A DNA stretch of 64,000 nt. Source: Flavobacteriaceae bacterium. GTDB lineage: Bacteria > Bacteroidota > Bacteroidia > Flavobacteriales > Flavobacteriaceae. Within the stretch, counting starts at the first letter, position 1. Every line of letters starts with the position of its first letter. Where the stretch lies: contig JAGYJF010000002.1 of NCBI GenBank assembly GCA_018402135.1, positions 62,001 through 126,000 of the forward strand, read 5' to 3'. Of this stretch, positions 36,734 through 45,609 are shown piece by piece. The position numbers were made by a program, and so were the translations under genes. Below the pieces are notes generated by a model that worked only from the letters and a program-made list of their open reading frames with translations, was not told the DNA's origin and did not search any database.

Positions 36734-38155
36734 TTCAATAGTAAATATTTGCTTTGTAGTTTCTGAATTATCACAATCATCTGTTATTGTATAAGTACGC
36801 GTGACAACAATAGGGCAACTTCCGCTAGCGACATCAGTATAAGTAAAAGTTGAATTGTTGCTAGTTGTAAATTCACCACCTTCCGCTAAGAATTGAGTTT
36901 CAGAAATAGCACTTTCTAAAGTGCTAAAAGGTAGTGCGGAAGTATTTTCGATATCATCCGTAGTGCAACCTTCAATAGTAATATCATCTGGAGCTGTGAT
37001 AGTTGGGGGATTTGTGTTTACAACTACCAAAGAAATCAAGTCTGATGTCTTAGTGCAATTATTAGCATCAGTGACCGTAACATAATAGTCACCGCCTCCT
37101 AAATTATCAAAAAAGCCTGTTTCATTAGAAATATTTGACGGTGTAAGTGTGTAAGAATAGGGAGCAGTACCAAATTGTGAAAGACCTTGGTCTCCAGCAA
37201 CGGCAGTAATACTTCCTGTTTCAGTACAATTTGGATCAACAACAGCAATATCTAAAACTACATCCACTACTGTAATATTAAACAAACAAGATTGTGTAAA
37301 AACTTCTCCAGTTGGCGAAGTATAAACAGCTACATATTCTAAATCATGTGATCCAACTGGATAAAACCCAGTATTTGGACCAGAAACAGTAAAATCGACA
37401 CCTGCGGAACAGTTATCGCTAGGTATCAAGAAACCTTTAACCGCTATAATAGTATCTCCTGAGTTGGCATTACTAGGTCGTTGTCCAGTGAATGTGAATA
37501 CAAATTTCAACCTGTAAATTCCTGAAATTCCAGTATCGGGACCATTTCCTGGATCAAAATTTGCCGCCCAATTATAAATGCTTTGGTTGCCGTTTACAGT
37601 CTGTGAACCTAAACTAAGGTCACCAGAATTGTCTATTGGAACTAAAAATAGCTCTACGGCATAATTCCCATTAACATAGTTCAATTCTATAGAGACATTA
37701 GTGTCATCTTCTAGAATAAGAAAGGGTGTAATTATTTTTGATTTTCCATCACCATCATTATCATTACCATTAAATAATTTCACGCTACCACCATCAGTTC
37801 CAACACGTGAAATATAATTAAATTCCCAACATTGTTGAGAAAGTAATTGCTCATTCAGTTCAAATAACATTTGGAAAGAGCTTTCGGTGTCAACTCCATA
37901 ACAATTATGAGAAACATTCGGTAAAGACCAAAATACGTTAGAGCCTAAAACACCATTTTGTACAGTATCGGCGCATAAAGTTTGGTTAGAAGGACAATTG
38001 TCAAAGACAATACAGCTTGGTTGTACAACGGAATTTTGGCTTTGTGAAATTTGAAAACTTAACAAAACAGAAAGCACAAGGCTAAGGGTTAAGAAAGCTT
38101 TCTTTGACAGAAAACCATAGTTCCATTTCATTGAGAATGGATAATTTTTTTTCAT
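33458..38155 (-). CDS. Giant T9SS adhesin, N-terminal and repeat part (frameshifted)
   Basis: Surface protein of 1565 residues in this frame, about 1930 if joined to 32368-33501. Order: signal region (MKKNYPFSMKWNYGFLSKKAFLTLSLVLSVLLSFQISQSQ), N-terminal beta-rich domain (about 40-240), an HYR-like domain (TVSGPNTGFYPVGSHDLEYVAVY), a SprB-type repeat (GTAPYSYTLTPSNISNETGFFDNLGGGDYYVTVTDANNC), a beta domain, then 14 tandem units. In the fourteenth the frame shifts after GACAGEY and ends YFSKNMDRY-stop, losing the sorting domain. An alternative start is Met9. The module PorP/SprF and OmpA follows. As sequenced, the product could not be exported by type IX. Confidence 0.88.
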   Translation of the reverse strand: MKKNYPFSMKWNYGFLSKKAFLTLSLVLSVLLSFQISQSQNSVVQPSCIVFDNCPSNQTLCADTVQNGVLGSNVFWSLPNVSHNCYGVDTESSFQMLFELNEQLLSQQCWEFNYISRVGTDGGSVKLFNGNDNDGDGKSKIITPFLILEDDTNVSIELNYVNGNYAVELFLVPIDNSGDLSLGSQTVNGNQSIYNWAANFDPGNGPDTGISGIYRLKFVFTFTGQRPSNANSGDTIIAVKGFLIPSDNCSAGVDFTVSGPNTGFYPVGSHDLEYVAVYTSPTGEVFTQSCLFNITVVDVVLDIAVVDPNCTETGSITAVAGDQGLSQFGTAPYSYTLTPSNISNETGFFDNLGGGDYYVTVTDANNCTKTSDLISLVVVNTNPPTITAPDDITIEGCTTDDIENTSALPFSTLESAISETQFLAEGGEFTTSNNSTFTYTDVASGSCPIVVTRTYTITDDCDNSETTKQIFTIEDTTAPTFVETLPADVTVECDAIPTAEILTASDNCNTDIVVDYSEKITEGDCSYNYVLYRTWIITDDCKNQTVHTQTITVQDTTAPTFVEALPADATVECDAIPTAVTLKATDNCGTATVTFDEVNTPGACAGEYTLVRTWTATDECGNETVHTQTITVVDTTAPTFVEALPADVTVECDAIPSAETLTATDNCGTATVTFNEVNTPGTCAGEYTLVRTWTATDECGNETVHTQTITVQDTTAPTFVEALPADATVECDAIPTAETLTATDNCGTATVTFDEVNTPGACAGDYTLVRTWTATDECGNETVHSQTITVQDTTAPTFVEALPADATVECDAIPTAETLTATDNCGTATVTFDEVNTPGACAGDYTLVRTWTATDECGNETVHTQTITVQDTTAPTFVEALPADATVECDAIPTAETLTATDNCGDATVTFNEVNTPGACTGEYTLVRTWTATDECGNETVHSQTITVQDTTAPTFVEALPADATVECDVIPTAETLTATDNCGDATVTFNEVNTPGACTGEYTLVRTWTATDECGNETVHSQTITVQDTTAPTFVEALPADATVECDVIPTAETLTATDNCGDATVTFNEVNTPGACAGEYTLVRTWTATDECGNETVHTQTITVQDTTAPTFVEALPADATVECDVILTAETLTAIDNCGDATVTFNEVNTPGACAGEYTLVRTWTATDGCGNETVHTQTITVQDTTAPTFVEALPADATVECDVILTAETLTAIDNCGDATVTFNEVNTPGACAGEYTLVRTWTATDGCGNETVHTQNISVIDTTAPTFVEALPADATVECDAIPSAETLTATDNCGDATVTFDENITAGACAGESVIVRTWTATDECGNETVHSQTITVQDTTAPTFVEALPADATVECDAIPTAETLTATDNCGDATVTFDENITAGACAGESVIVRTWTATDECGNETVHSQTITVQDTTAPTFVEALPADATVECDAIPTAETLTATDNCGDATVTFNEVNTPGACAGEYTLVRTWTATDECGNETVHTQTITVQDTTAPTFVEALPADATVECDVIPTAETLTATDNCGTATVTFNEVNTPGACAGEYYFSKNMDRY

Positions 38156-38382
38156 AATGTTGTAATTAACTAATAGCTATAATAAAAATATCACAGAATC
38201 GGTCTTGTAATATTCTTTATTTTTAATAACAATTTTGAGGGAGTAGCATCTTTATAAAATGCCTGAGGAATGGAGTAATTAATATGTTTTTGATTTGGGG
38301 TCATTTACATTAATTTTACATTTACAAAGCAAAGCACAAACAGCGCGCTAAACAAATATAAATGTTGAAGGGACGAAAATAA

Positions 38383-38415
38383 TCGATAAAACGGACATAT
38401 GCAACATTTTATCGA
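38383..38415. promoter_or_regulatory. Inverted repeat TCGATAAAA / TTTTATCGA between adhesin and sixA
   Basis: Perfect nine-base arms at 38383-38391 and 38407-38415 with a 15-base spacer, in the 286-bp divergent gap between the adhesin and sixA. AAACGGACATATGCAACATTTTATCGAA here resembles AAACGACAAAATGCATGTATTTCATCGAA upstream of the CAP gene. CAAATATA at 38353-38360 could be the minus-strand -7 box of the adhesin, which would place the repeat near its -33 region. Confidence 0.5.
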
Positions 38416-38441
38416 AAAAAATTGCACTTAATCGAACAAAA

Positions 38442-38933
38442 ATGAAAAATTTAGTAATTATCAGACACGGAAAATCCTCATGGAACCATAATATTAGCGA
38501 TGTTTTAAGGCCTTTAACGGCTCGTGGGAAAAATGACATCAAATTAATAGGAGATTTCTTCAATTCTTTAAATTTAACTCCAGATGCTATTTTTTCCAGT
38601 CCCGCAAAACGGGCTCATGATACTGCCATCATTTTCAACTCTAGGTTTAAAGATTTTCAAAATTCAATTGTAGTCCAACAAGAATTGTACGATTTTGAAG
38701 GCAGGCAAGTAGTGAATTTTATCAAGTCCTTATCAAATGATTATAATTTTGTTATAATTTTTGGTCATAATAATGCCCTAACTTTAATTTCTAATATCTT
38801 TGGTTCAAAAGTTATAGACAATCTACCAACTGCCGGATTGGTGCATATTGGTTTCGATGTCGAAAATTGGAGTGATATTAAAAAAGGAACCACAAAACTT
38901 ACATTATTCCCCAAGGAATTGAGACATGAATAA
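38442..38933 (+). CDS. sixA: Histidine phosphatase, SixA-like
   Basis: The 163-residue phosphoglycerate-mutase-like phosphatase has the catalytic LVIIRHGKSSWNH at the N-terminus, LTARGKND, FSSPAKRAHDTA and the second histidine in VIIFGHNNALTLI. E. coli SixA dephosphorylates phosphohistidine on signalling or PTS proteins. Its stop overlaps ppk by 8 bp, so coupling to polyphosphate metabolism is likely here, but the substrate is not shown by sequence. Confidence 0.9.
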   Translation: MKNLVIIRHGKSSWNHNISDVLRPLTARGKNDIKLIGDFFNSLNLTPDAIFSSPAKRAHDTAIIFNSRFKDFQNSIVVQQELYDFEGRQVVNFIKSLSNDYNFVIIFGHNNALTLISNIFGSKVIDNLPTAGLVHIGFDVENWSDIKKGTTKLTLFPKELRHE

Positions 38934-40977
38934 ACATAATGAATACGTTAATAGAGAATTAAGCTGGCTTCAATTTAATGCTCGTGTACTGCAAGAAGCC
39001 GCTGATGAAACAGTCCCGTTAATCGAAAGATTGAGGTTTCTTGGTATATTTTCTAATAATCTTGATGAATTTTTTAAAGTTCGATATGCAACTGTTAAGC
39101 GTATTGACCAAGCAGGTAAAGGTGGTAAAAGTGAGCTTGGAGGTATCAAAGCTTCTGAGTTACTTAAGCTTATTACTGATGTAGTTATTAAACAACAGTC
39201 TGAAAGTCTTGAGATTTTAAGTGATATAGAAAAGGAATTAGAAAAAGTTAATATCCATATATTAAATGAATCTCAAATAACACCGGATCAACAGCATTTT
39301 ATTAAAAATTATTTTATAGAAAATATTAGTCCAGTATTGGTGACGATTATTTTAAGCGATCTGATAAAATTGCCGACACTAAAAGATAGTGCTGCTTACT
39401 TAGCCGTAAAAATGGATATGAATAACGATGCTAAGCAGTATGCACTTATTGAAATTTCAAAATCGATGAACAGATTTGTTGTGCTTCCCAAAAAGGGAGA
39501 GAAGCATTTCATTATTATGGTTGATGATTTGTTGCGCTATTGTTTAAAAGATATTTTTAGTATTTTCAAGTTTAAAAATATTTCAGCGCATATGATAAAA
39601 ATCACAAGGGATGGTGAACTTGATTTTGATAGTGATTTAAGTAAAAGTTTTATTGATAAAATTTCTGAAAGTGTTAGAGATAGACAAATTGGAGAACCCG
39701 TTCGATTTGTATTTGATAAAAATATTGACGAAGAAACTTTATCCTTTCTGCTCGAAAAAATGAATATCGATTCAAAAGATAGTTTAATTCCTGGTGGAAG
39801 ATACCATAACCGTAGAGATTATATGGATTTTCCTAGCTTGGGTAGAACCGATTTATTGTATGAAAAAATTGCGCCATTACCCATAAAAAATTTAAGTTTA
39901 GAAGATAGTCTACTGTCTGCCATAGCCAAAAAAGACTATCTATTGTACACGCCATTTCATACCTTTTCCTATGTTGTAAAATTTCTTCGAGAAGCGGCCT
40001 TAGATCCAGCCGTCAAAACAATTAAAATTACCATCTACAGATTGGCCCAATCTTCACAGGTTGCAAGCGCTTTGATTAATGCCGCTAAAAATGGCAAAAA
40101 AGTAATCGTTTCCATCGAGCTTCGTGCACGATTTGACGAACAAGCTAATATAGATTATGCAGAGCAAATGGAGCGCGAGGGTATTACCTTAATTTTTGGA
40201 GTAGAAGGCCTTAAAGTTCATAGTAAAATGTGTTTGGTTGAACGTGAAGAAAATGATAAAATTAAGCGATACGGAATTATAAGCACAGGTAATTTTAACG
40301 AGTCAACTGCTAAAATATATACAGATTTTACGCTATTTACTGCGGATCAAAGACTTATGAAAGACATCAATAAAGTCTTTTCTTTTTTTGAAGTAAATTA
40401 TCATATTTATAGATATAAGCACATCATTACATCCCCGCATTATACCAAATCGAAACTATTTGCACTTATCGATCAGGAAATAGATAATGTGAAAAATGGT
40501 AAATCGGCTTATATCAAATTAAAATTGAACAGCCTCTCTAGTTATATGATGGTTGATAAGTTGTATGAAGCAAGTCGTGCTGGTGTAAAAATTCAAATGG
40601 TAGTGAGAGGTATTTGTTGCCTTATTCCCGGCGTTCCTGGAATGAGCGAAAATATTGAAGCGGTAAGTATCGTTGATAAGTTTTTAGAGCATACCCGACT
40701 TTATATTTTCTCGAATGATAACAATCCCAAAGTATTTATTTCATCTGCTGATTGGATGACGCGTAACATAGAAAATAGAGTAGAAGTCACTTGTCCGATT
40801 TACGACCCTGAAATTAAAGCAGAATTATTAGATATTTTCGAAATTTGTTGGAATGCCAATACCAAGGCCAGAATTTTAAATAAAGAACAAGACAATCAAT
40901 ACAAACGAAATAATTTACCAAAAACAAGGGCACAATTTAATACCTATCAATATTTTCTGAATAAACTAAATCATTAG
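38926..40977 (+). CDS. ppk1: Polyphosphate kinase 1
   Basis: Makes polyphosphate from ATP through a phosphohistidine intermediate. The 683 residues show the N domain (YVNRELSWLQFNARVLQEAADETVPLIERLRFLGIFSNNLDEFFKVRYA), the FPSLGRTDLLYEKI and FHTFSYVVKFLREAALDPAVKTIKITIYRLA blocks, the phosphorylated histidine in EGLKVHSKMCLV (His432), ISTGNFNESTAKIYTDFTLF and NIENRVEVTCPI. It overlaps sixA by 8 bp and is followed by ppx after 1 bp, making a three-gene polyphosphate operon. Confidence 0.96.
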   Translation: MNKHNEYVNRELSWLQFNARVLQEAADETVPLIERLRFLGIFSNNLDEFFKVRYATVKRIDQAGKGGKSELGGIKASELLKLITDVVIKQQSESLEILSDIEKELEKVNIHILNESQITPDQQHFIKNYFIENISPVLVTIILSDLIKLPTLKDSAAYLAVKMDMNNDAKQYALIEISKSMNRFVVLPKKGEKHFIIMVDDLLRYCLKDIFSIFKFKNISAHMIKITRDGELDFDSDLSKSFIDKISESVRDRQIGEPVRFVFDKNIDEETLSFLLEKMNIDSKDSLIPGGRYHNRRDYMDFPSLGRTDLLYEKIAPLPIKNLSLEDSLLSAIAKKDYLLYTPFHTFSYVVKFLREAALDPAVKTIKITIYRLAQSSQVASALINAAKNGKKVIVSIELRARFDEQANIDYAEQMEREGITLIFGVEGLKVHSKMCLVEREENDKIKRYGIISTGNFNESTAKIYTDFTLFTADQRLMKDINKVFSFFEVNYHIYRYKHIITSPHYTKSKLFALIDQEIDNVKNGKSAYIKLKLNSLSSYMMVDKLYEASRAGVKIQMVVRGICCLIPGVPGMSENIEAVSIVDKFLEHTRLYIFSNDNNPKVFISSADWMTRNIENRVEVTCPIYDPEIKAELLDIFEICWNANTKARILNKEQDNQYKRNNLPKTRAQFNTYQYFLNKLNH

Positions 40978-40978
40978 A

Positions 40979-41887
40979 ATGCTCCAAATAAAAAAGTATG
41001 CCGCTATAGATATTGGTTCCAATGCCATCAGGTTATTGGTAAGCGATATTATAGAGCAAAATAACAAACCCGTAAAATTCAAAAAAACAAGTTTAGTAAG
41101 AGTGCCTATCAGATTAGGCGCTGATGTATTTATTGACGGGAAAATATCCCAAGCCAGCACTAAGCGAATGTTGGATTCAATGGCGGCATTTAAACTTTTA
41201 ATGCAAGCTCATGGTGTTAAGGTTTATAAAGCCTGTGCCACTTCAGCCATGCGTGAAGCTAATAATGGTTATGAAATTGCCAGTCTTATTAAAGATCAAA
41301 CCTCTATTAATGTTGATATCATTGATGGCGACATTGAAGCTACTATTATTGCCGCAACTGATTTACACGATTATATTGATGAAAACAAAACCTATCTCTA
41401 TGTAGATGTTGGCGGCGGCAGTACCGAATTTTCAGTGATTGACCACGGTGAAAAAATTGTATCAAAATCGTTTAAAATTGGAACCGTACGCTTACTGAAC
41501 GATATTGTTAATAAAGATACCTGGTTAGAATTAGAACAATGGATAAAAACACATACTCATGAATTCGAAAAAATCGATTTGATTGGTTCTGGTGGAAACA
41601 TTAATAAGATTTTTAAAATATCAGGGAAAGCAATGGGGAAACCATTGACCTATTTTTACCTGACCAATTTTTACAATATGCTTCAAAGTTATTCTTACGA
41701 AGAACGTATAACCGAATTAAACCTCAATCAAGATAGGGCCGATGTTATTATTCCGGCAACAAGAATTTATCTTTCCGCGATGAAATGGAGTGGTGCGCGC
41801 GACATATTTGTGCCTAAAATTGGTTTGGCCGACGGTATTATAAAAAGCATTTACCACGAAATGGTTTCCTCTACAAAATTACCATAA
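40979..41887 (+). CDS. ppx: Exopolyphosphatase, Ppx/GppA family
   Basis: Hydrolyses terminal phosphate from polyphosphate, or the 5'-phosphate of pppGpp in GppA members. The 302-residue ASKHA-fold protein has AAIDIGSNAIRLLVSD, a YVDVGGGSTEFSVI phosphate loop and LIGSGGNINKIFKI. It is the short form (about 300 residues) lacking the C-terminal HD domain of E. coli Ppx. It begins 1 bp after ppk1 stops, so synthesis and breakdown are encoded together. Confidence 0.93.
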   Translation: MLQIKKYAAIDIGSNAIRLLVSDIIEQNNKPVKFKKTSLVRVPIRLGADVFIDGKISQASTKRMLDSMAAFKLLMQAHGVKVYKACATSAMREANNGYEIASLIKDQTSINVDIIDGDIEATIIAATDLHDYIDENKTYLYVDVGGGSTEFSVIDHGEKIVSKSFKIGTVRLLNDIVNKDTWLELEQWIKTHTHEFEKIDLIGSGGNINKIFKISGKAMGKPLTYFYLTNFYNMLQSYSYEERITELNLNQDRADVIIPATRIYLSAMKWSGARDIFVPKIGLADGIIKSIYHEMVSSTKLP

Positions 41888-41981
41888 TAAGCATTTCATC
41901 TTTAATTATTGGTTACACATCTAATAATTAGTGTGGTATTGTGCTTATAATATAACTTCACATTCTCAAATCAAATTCCCC

Positions 41982-42509
41982 ATGAAAACACTTATTATTT
42001 TCCTATTTTTTGTAATTTTTTGTGCAACTGGTTTTGCTCAAGATACCAAATACGGTGTAAAAGCCGGTATGACCGTTTCAAACCTAGATTTTGACGGTAG
42101 CCCTATTATCGATAACAAGCACAGAAACGGTTTTGTTTTTGGCGTTTTTGTTGATTATGGTATTACCGAAAACTTTTCAATTGTTCCTGAACTTCAGTAT
42201 TCTGGTGAAGGTGCCAATGCTAGCGATTTTAGAAATGACTATTTAAATTTCCCAGTCATTTTTAAATACAACATTTTTGGAAATGTTAGCTTAGGCGTTG
42301 GTCCGCAAGTAGGTTTAAAAATTCATAAAGATAACGATGGCTTTAGAAACTTTGTTTTTGCTACAGTTGGATATTTTGAATATGCAATCACAGACGAATT
42401 CGCCATAGATGCGCGCTACAATTATGGACTTTCAAATGTTTTTGATAGTAATTTAACGCCTGAGGCTACCAATGGTGTAATTCAATTTGGTATTAATTAC
42501 AAATTATAA
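41982..42509 (+). CDS. Outer-membrane beta-barrel protein, PorT-like
   Basis: 175 residues from the ATG at 41982; the track opens at a GTG further upstream, but only this ATG gives a proper signal peptide (MKTLIIFLFFVIFCATGFAQ). The mature part, KYGVKAGMTVSNLDF ... FVFGVFVDYGITENFSIVPELQYSGEG ... YLNFPVIFKYNIFGNVSLGVGPQVG ... VIQFGINYKL, is the eight-stranded barrel pattern of the OMP_b-brl_2/PorT-like family, ending with an aromatic/hydrophobic strand. Function unknown. Confidence 0.88.
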   Translation: MKTLIIFLFFVIFCATGFAQDTKYGVKAGMTVSNLDFDGSPIIDNKHRNGFVFGVFVDYGITENFSIVPELQYSGEGANASDFRNDYLNFPVIFKYNIFGNVSLGVGPQVGLKIHKDNDGFRNFVFATVGYFEYAITDEFAIDARYNYGLSNVFDSNLTPEATNGVIQFGINYKL

Positions 42510-42529
42510 CAATATTCCACATAAAATTA

Positions 42530-42563
42530 AAAAGCTTCATTTTTAACTTGGAGCTTTTTTTTT
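42530..42563 (+). terminator. Rho-independent terminator after the barrel protein
   Basis: Stem AAAAGCTTC / GGAGCTTTT (one G-U pair) with an 11-base loop and a T9 tail. Confidence 0.8.
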
Positions 42564-42660
42564 ATGACTTATTATAAACGTTAATCTGCAGCATGAATGG
42601 AGATTATTTATAGATCAAGATTTATGAATTTAACTTAAATATCAAATTCTTAAACAAGAA

Positions 42661-43242
42661 TTAACCATGAATTGTTTCTTTTATTCCTAAATCTTTCATG
42701 ATTTCAGCTTCATATTCCAAAAGCTGTTGCCACTTATCATCAACTTCTTTGCGTTCGCCATATTGACGCGCAAATCCTAAAAACATGGTATAATGGTTGG
42801 CCTCACTTACCATCAATTTTCTGTAAAATTCAGCGAGTTCTTTATCGGAAAGTTCTTCGGACAATAATCTAAAGCGTTCACAACTTCTGGCTTCAATTAA
42901 TGCGGCATAAAGTAATCTGTGCACCAACTGCGTCGTTCGGCTACCACCTTTAGGGAAAAAGGTCACTAATTTTATTACATAGTCGTCCTTTCTATCCCTT
43001 CCTAAGGTCCAACCGTTTTTGATAATCCGGTCATGTACCATTTTAAAATGACTTATTTCCTCTTTTACCAAGGCTATCATTTCCGTCACCAAATCGGTGT
43101 ACTCAGGAAAACTCACAATAAGGGAAATAGCTGTGCTGGCCGCCTTTTGTTCGCAATAGGCATGATCGGTTAAAATATCTTCAATATTTTTTTCTACAAT
43201 ATTTACCCAACGTGGGTCTGTCGGTAATTTTAATCCTAACAT
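42661..43242 (-). CDS. miaE: tRNA-(ms2io6A)-hydroxylase
   Basis: Diiron mono-oxygenase that hydroxylates ms2i6A at tRNA position 37. The 193-residue ferritin-like protein has the metal-binding helices DHAYCEQKAASTAISL, VKEEISHFKMVHDRI, IEARSCERFRLL and SEANHYTMFLGFARQYG, providing the two E..ExxH pairs. It ends the minus-strand run dnaX - lipoprotein - miaE, starting 2 bp after the lipoprotein gene. Confidence 0.94.
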   Translation of the reverse strand: MLGLKLPTDPRWVNIVEKNIEDILTDHAYCEQKAASTAISLIVSFPEYTDLVTEMIALVKEEISHFKMVHDRIIKNGWTLGRDRKDDYVIKLVTFFPKGGSRTTQLVHRLLYAALIEARSCERFRLLSEELSDKELAEFYRKLMVSEANHYTMFLGFARQYGERKEVDDKWQQLLEYEAEIMKDLGIKETIHG

Positions 43243-43244
43243 GG

Positions 43245-43787
43245 TTAAACAGTTTTTATAGTATAGTTTCCGTCTTTTTGAACGAAAAGCTTAAAAAATT
43301 TAAAGTTGTTGGTTGCAGCGTTTTTAAATACAATATCTAAAAAAATTCCCTCGGTGTTCGATTCAAATTCGTTGACCCAAACACTTTCTAAAATGGCAGT
43401 GTTCCAAAAGGAATCCTTAGTGCTAAACATTTCAATATCTATTTTATTGCTGAATATTAAGTGATTATGACTGGTTATTTCAATATGCGATTCGTTTATT
43501 CTGTAGGCGGTATACGTTTGGCTTGTTTGATTGCCAACCTTCAAAACCTCGTTATCACTGGTTTTGGTTTTGATACGCACTTTGGTATGAGCCGAAATAA
43601 TAGTATCAGTAATTATTTCAATCGGATATTCGGGAATGAAAGTAATCGATTCTAAATTTTTATTGGCTTCAATAAATTTTTTAACAGCGATTTCTTGACT
43701 ATCTTTTTGCTTATAACGACCGTCACAACTAACAGCACAGGCACTTAAAACAATTAAGCAACCTATGAACAACATTTTTCTATACAT
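43245..43787 (-). CDS. Hypothetical lipoprotein
   Basis: 180 residues with a clear lipobox (MYRKMLFIGCLIVLSAC), so it should be a lipoprotein. The mature part has a beta-rich pattern with no recognised domain. Its start overlaps the end of dnaX by 8 bp and its stop is 2 bp before miaE, so it belongs to that operon. Two further cysteines follow the lipidation site (AVSCDG). No function can be assigned. Confidence 0.8.
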   Translation of the reverse strand: MYRKMLFIGCLIVLSACAVSCDGRYKQKDSQEIAVKKFIEANKNLESITFIPEYPIEIITDTIISAHTKVRIKTKTSDNEVLKVGNQTSQTYTAYRINESHIEITSHNHLIFSNKIDIEMFSTKDSFWNTAILESVWVNEFESNTEGIFLDIVFKNAATNNFKFFKLFVQKDGNYTIKTV

Positions 43788-45609
43788 CTAATCCGAAAGT
43801 TTTTCTTAATAATTCAATATCGGGATTTTTTTCCTTAAGCTTTTCATATTTTTCTTGAGGTGAAAACGCGTACTGTTTTTCAATATCGTCATTCACATTA
43901 ATTTCTAGATTGATGCTATAGTTTTTAAGCTTTTGTCTAACATAAGCCATCAATTCATTCGAAGCGCGTTCCAATTCAATCTTTGAGCTTTCATTGGATA
44001 CTTCAACTTCAAGAACAAAATTATCTTTTAGCGAAGGTTTGCGACTATGAATGGTTGCCGCTACAATTTTTTGTCCTTGGTCATCTAATTTTTTGGCATA
44101 GCGGTTCCATACTATTTCTAAATTGTCTTGAGTAAAAGGTTCTTCAGGTAAATTACTTGGGTCGATTACTACATCCATTTGTTTGATGAGATGATCACGC
44201 TTCTTTTTAATACTACTCAAGGACAAACCTGAGGTTTGCTTTTTTGATAAATCAACCGAAACCTTTGGAATAACTTCTTTAGCCACTACATTTTCAGTAG
44301 TATTTGAAAGAAATTCGTCTTCAATATCTAACGAATCTCTTTCAATAACAACTCCTTGTTCTTGGTTATTTGTTTCATGATTAATTGATACTTTTTCAGA
44401 ATTGGTAGGGAATGTAACCGAGATGGGCTTGATGCCTTTATCTTTAAAGTAGGAGGCAGGAATTATATAAGGCTGGCTATTTTTTTTTTCTCCATCAAAA
44501 TTGATAGAGGCAAGTTGCATGAGCGTGAGTTCTATTAATAACCGCTGATTTTTACTACTTTTATATTTTAAATCGCAATCGTTGGCCAACTCAATGGATT
44601 TAATAAGCATGTCTTGGCTTAACTCTTTTGACTGTGTGAGGTATTTGTGTTTGGTTTCTTCTCCAACTTCTAATAGCTCGTGGGTTGCCGGATTTTGGCA
44701 AACCAATAAATCTCTAAAATGAGAAGCTAAACCAGTAATAAAATGATGGCCATCAAAACCCTTGGATAACACCTTGTTAAAAAACACCAAAAGCTCAGGA
44801 ATGTTGTGATCAATCATTAAGTCGGTTGTGGTGAAAAAAGTTTCGTAATCTAATACATTAAGGTTTTCAGTAACTGCTTGTCTGGTTAAATTTTTACCAG
44901 CAAAACTCACTACCCGGTCAAATATAGACAAAGCATCACGCATAGCACCATCAGCTTTTTGTGCTATGATGTGTAGTGCATCGTCTTCGGCATCAATACC
45001 TTGTTCTTCGGCGATATATTTTAAATAATTTTTAGCATCAGTAACCGTAATACGTTTAAAGTCGAAAATCTGACAACGCGATAAAATTGTAGGGATTATT
45101 TTGTGCTTTTCAGTAGTGGCAAGAATGAAAATACAGTGTTTAGGAGGCTCTTCTAAAGTTTTAAGAAAAGCATTAAAAGCCGCTTGCGATAACATATGAA
45201 CCTCATCTATAATATAAACCTTGTAGTTGCCAACTTGAGGCGGAATTCTCACTTGATCCGTAAGATTTCTAATATCATCAACTGAGTTATTAGACGCTGC
45301 ATCTAGCTCAAATACATTAAAAGCAAAATCCTCGTCTTTTTGTTCTGTAACGTCGCTGTTAATCATTTTGGCCAAAATTCGTGCGCAGGTTGTTTTACCA
45401 ACACCACGCGGTCCTGTAAACAGTAATGCTTGAGCCAAATGGTTATTTTCTATCGCATTTAGTAAAGTATTGGTAATAGCCTGCTGGCCCACAACATCTT
45501 TAAATGTTTGAGGTCTGTACTTTCGTGCTGATACTACAAAATGCTCCAATTTAAAATTTTTAGAAGGTGATTGCTTGTCTGTTTTGACGCAACTCACAAA
45601 TTTAAACAT
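43780..45609 (-). CDS. dnaX: DNA polymerase III subunit gamma/tau
   Basis: Clamp-loader ATPase of 609 residues. AAA+ module: ARKYRPQTFKDVVGQQAITNTL, Walker A LFTGPRGVGKTTCARILAK, Walker B YKVYIIDEVHMLS, sensor FILATTEKHKIIPTILSRCQ; then a linker and a tau-like C-terminus. The cysteine zinc module normally found between Walker A and B is replaced by a short MINSDVTEQKDEDFAFN, probably a lineage trait. The usual family start (EHFVVSARKYRP) corresponds to a TTG at 45549; the ATG at 45609 adds 20 atypical residues, so the true start may be internal. Confidence 0.93.
   Translation of the reverse strand: MFKFVSCVKTDKQSPSKNFKLEHFVVSARKYRPQTFKDVVGQQAITNTLLNAIENNHLAQALLFTGPRGVGKTTCARILAKMINSDVTEQKDEDFAFNVFELDAASNNSVDDIRNLTDQVRIPPQVGNYKVYIIDEVHMLSQAAFNAFLKTLEEPPKHCIFILATTEKHKIIPTILSRCQIFDFKRITVTDAKNYLKYIAEEQGIDAEDDALHIIAQKADGAMRDALSIFDRVVSFAGKNLTRQAVTENLNVLDYETFFTTTDLMIDHNIPELLVFFNKVLSKGFDGHHFITGLASHFRDLLVCQNPATHELLEVGEETKHKYLTQSKELSQDMLIKSIELANDCDLKYKSSKNQRLLIELTLMQLASINFDGEKKNSQPYIIPASYFKDKGIKPISVTFPTNSEKVSINHETNNQEQGVVIERDSLDIEDEFLSNTTENVVAKEVIPKVSVDLSKKQTSGLSLSSIKKKRDHLIKQMDVVIDPSNLPEEPFTQDNLEIVWNRYAKKLDDQGQKIVAATIHSRKPSLKDNFVLEVEVSNESSKIELERASNELMAYVRQKLKNYSINLEINVNDDIEKQYAFSPQEKYEKLKEKNPDIELLRKTFGLDV

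Noticed and set aside
41931-41981. GTG-started N-terminal extension of the barrel protein
   Set aside because: It would place 17 residues before a clear signal peptide; the ATG at 41982 is better.
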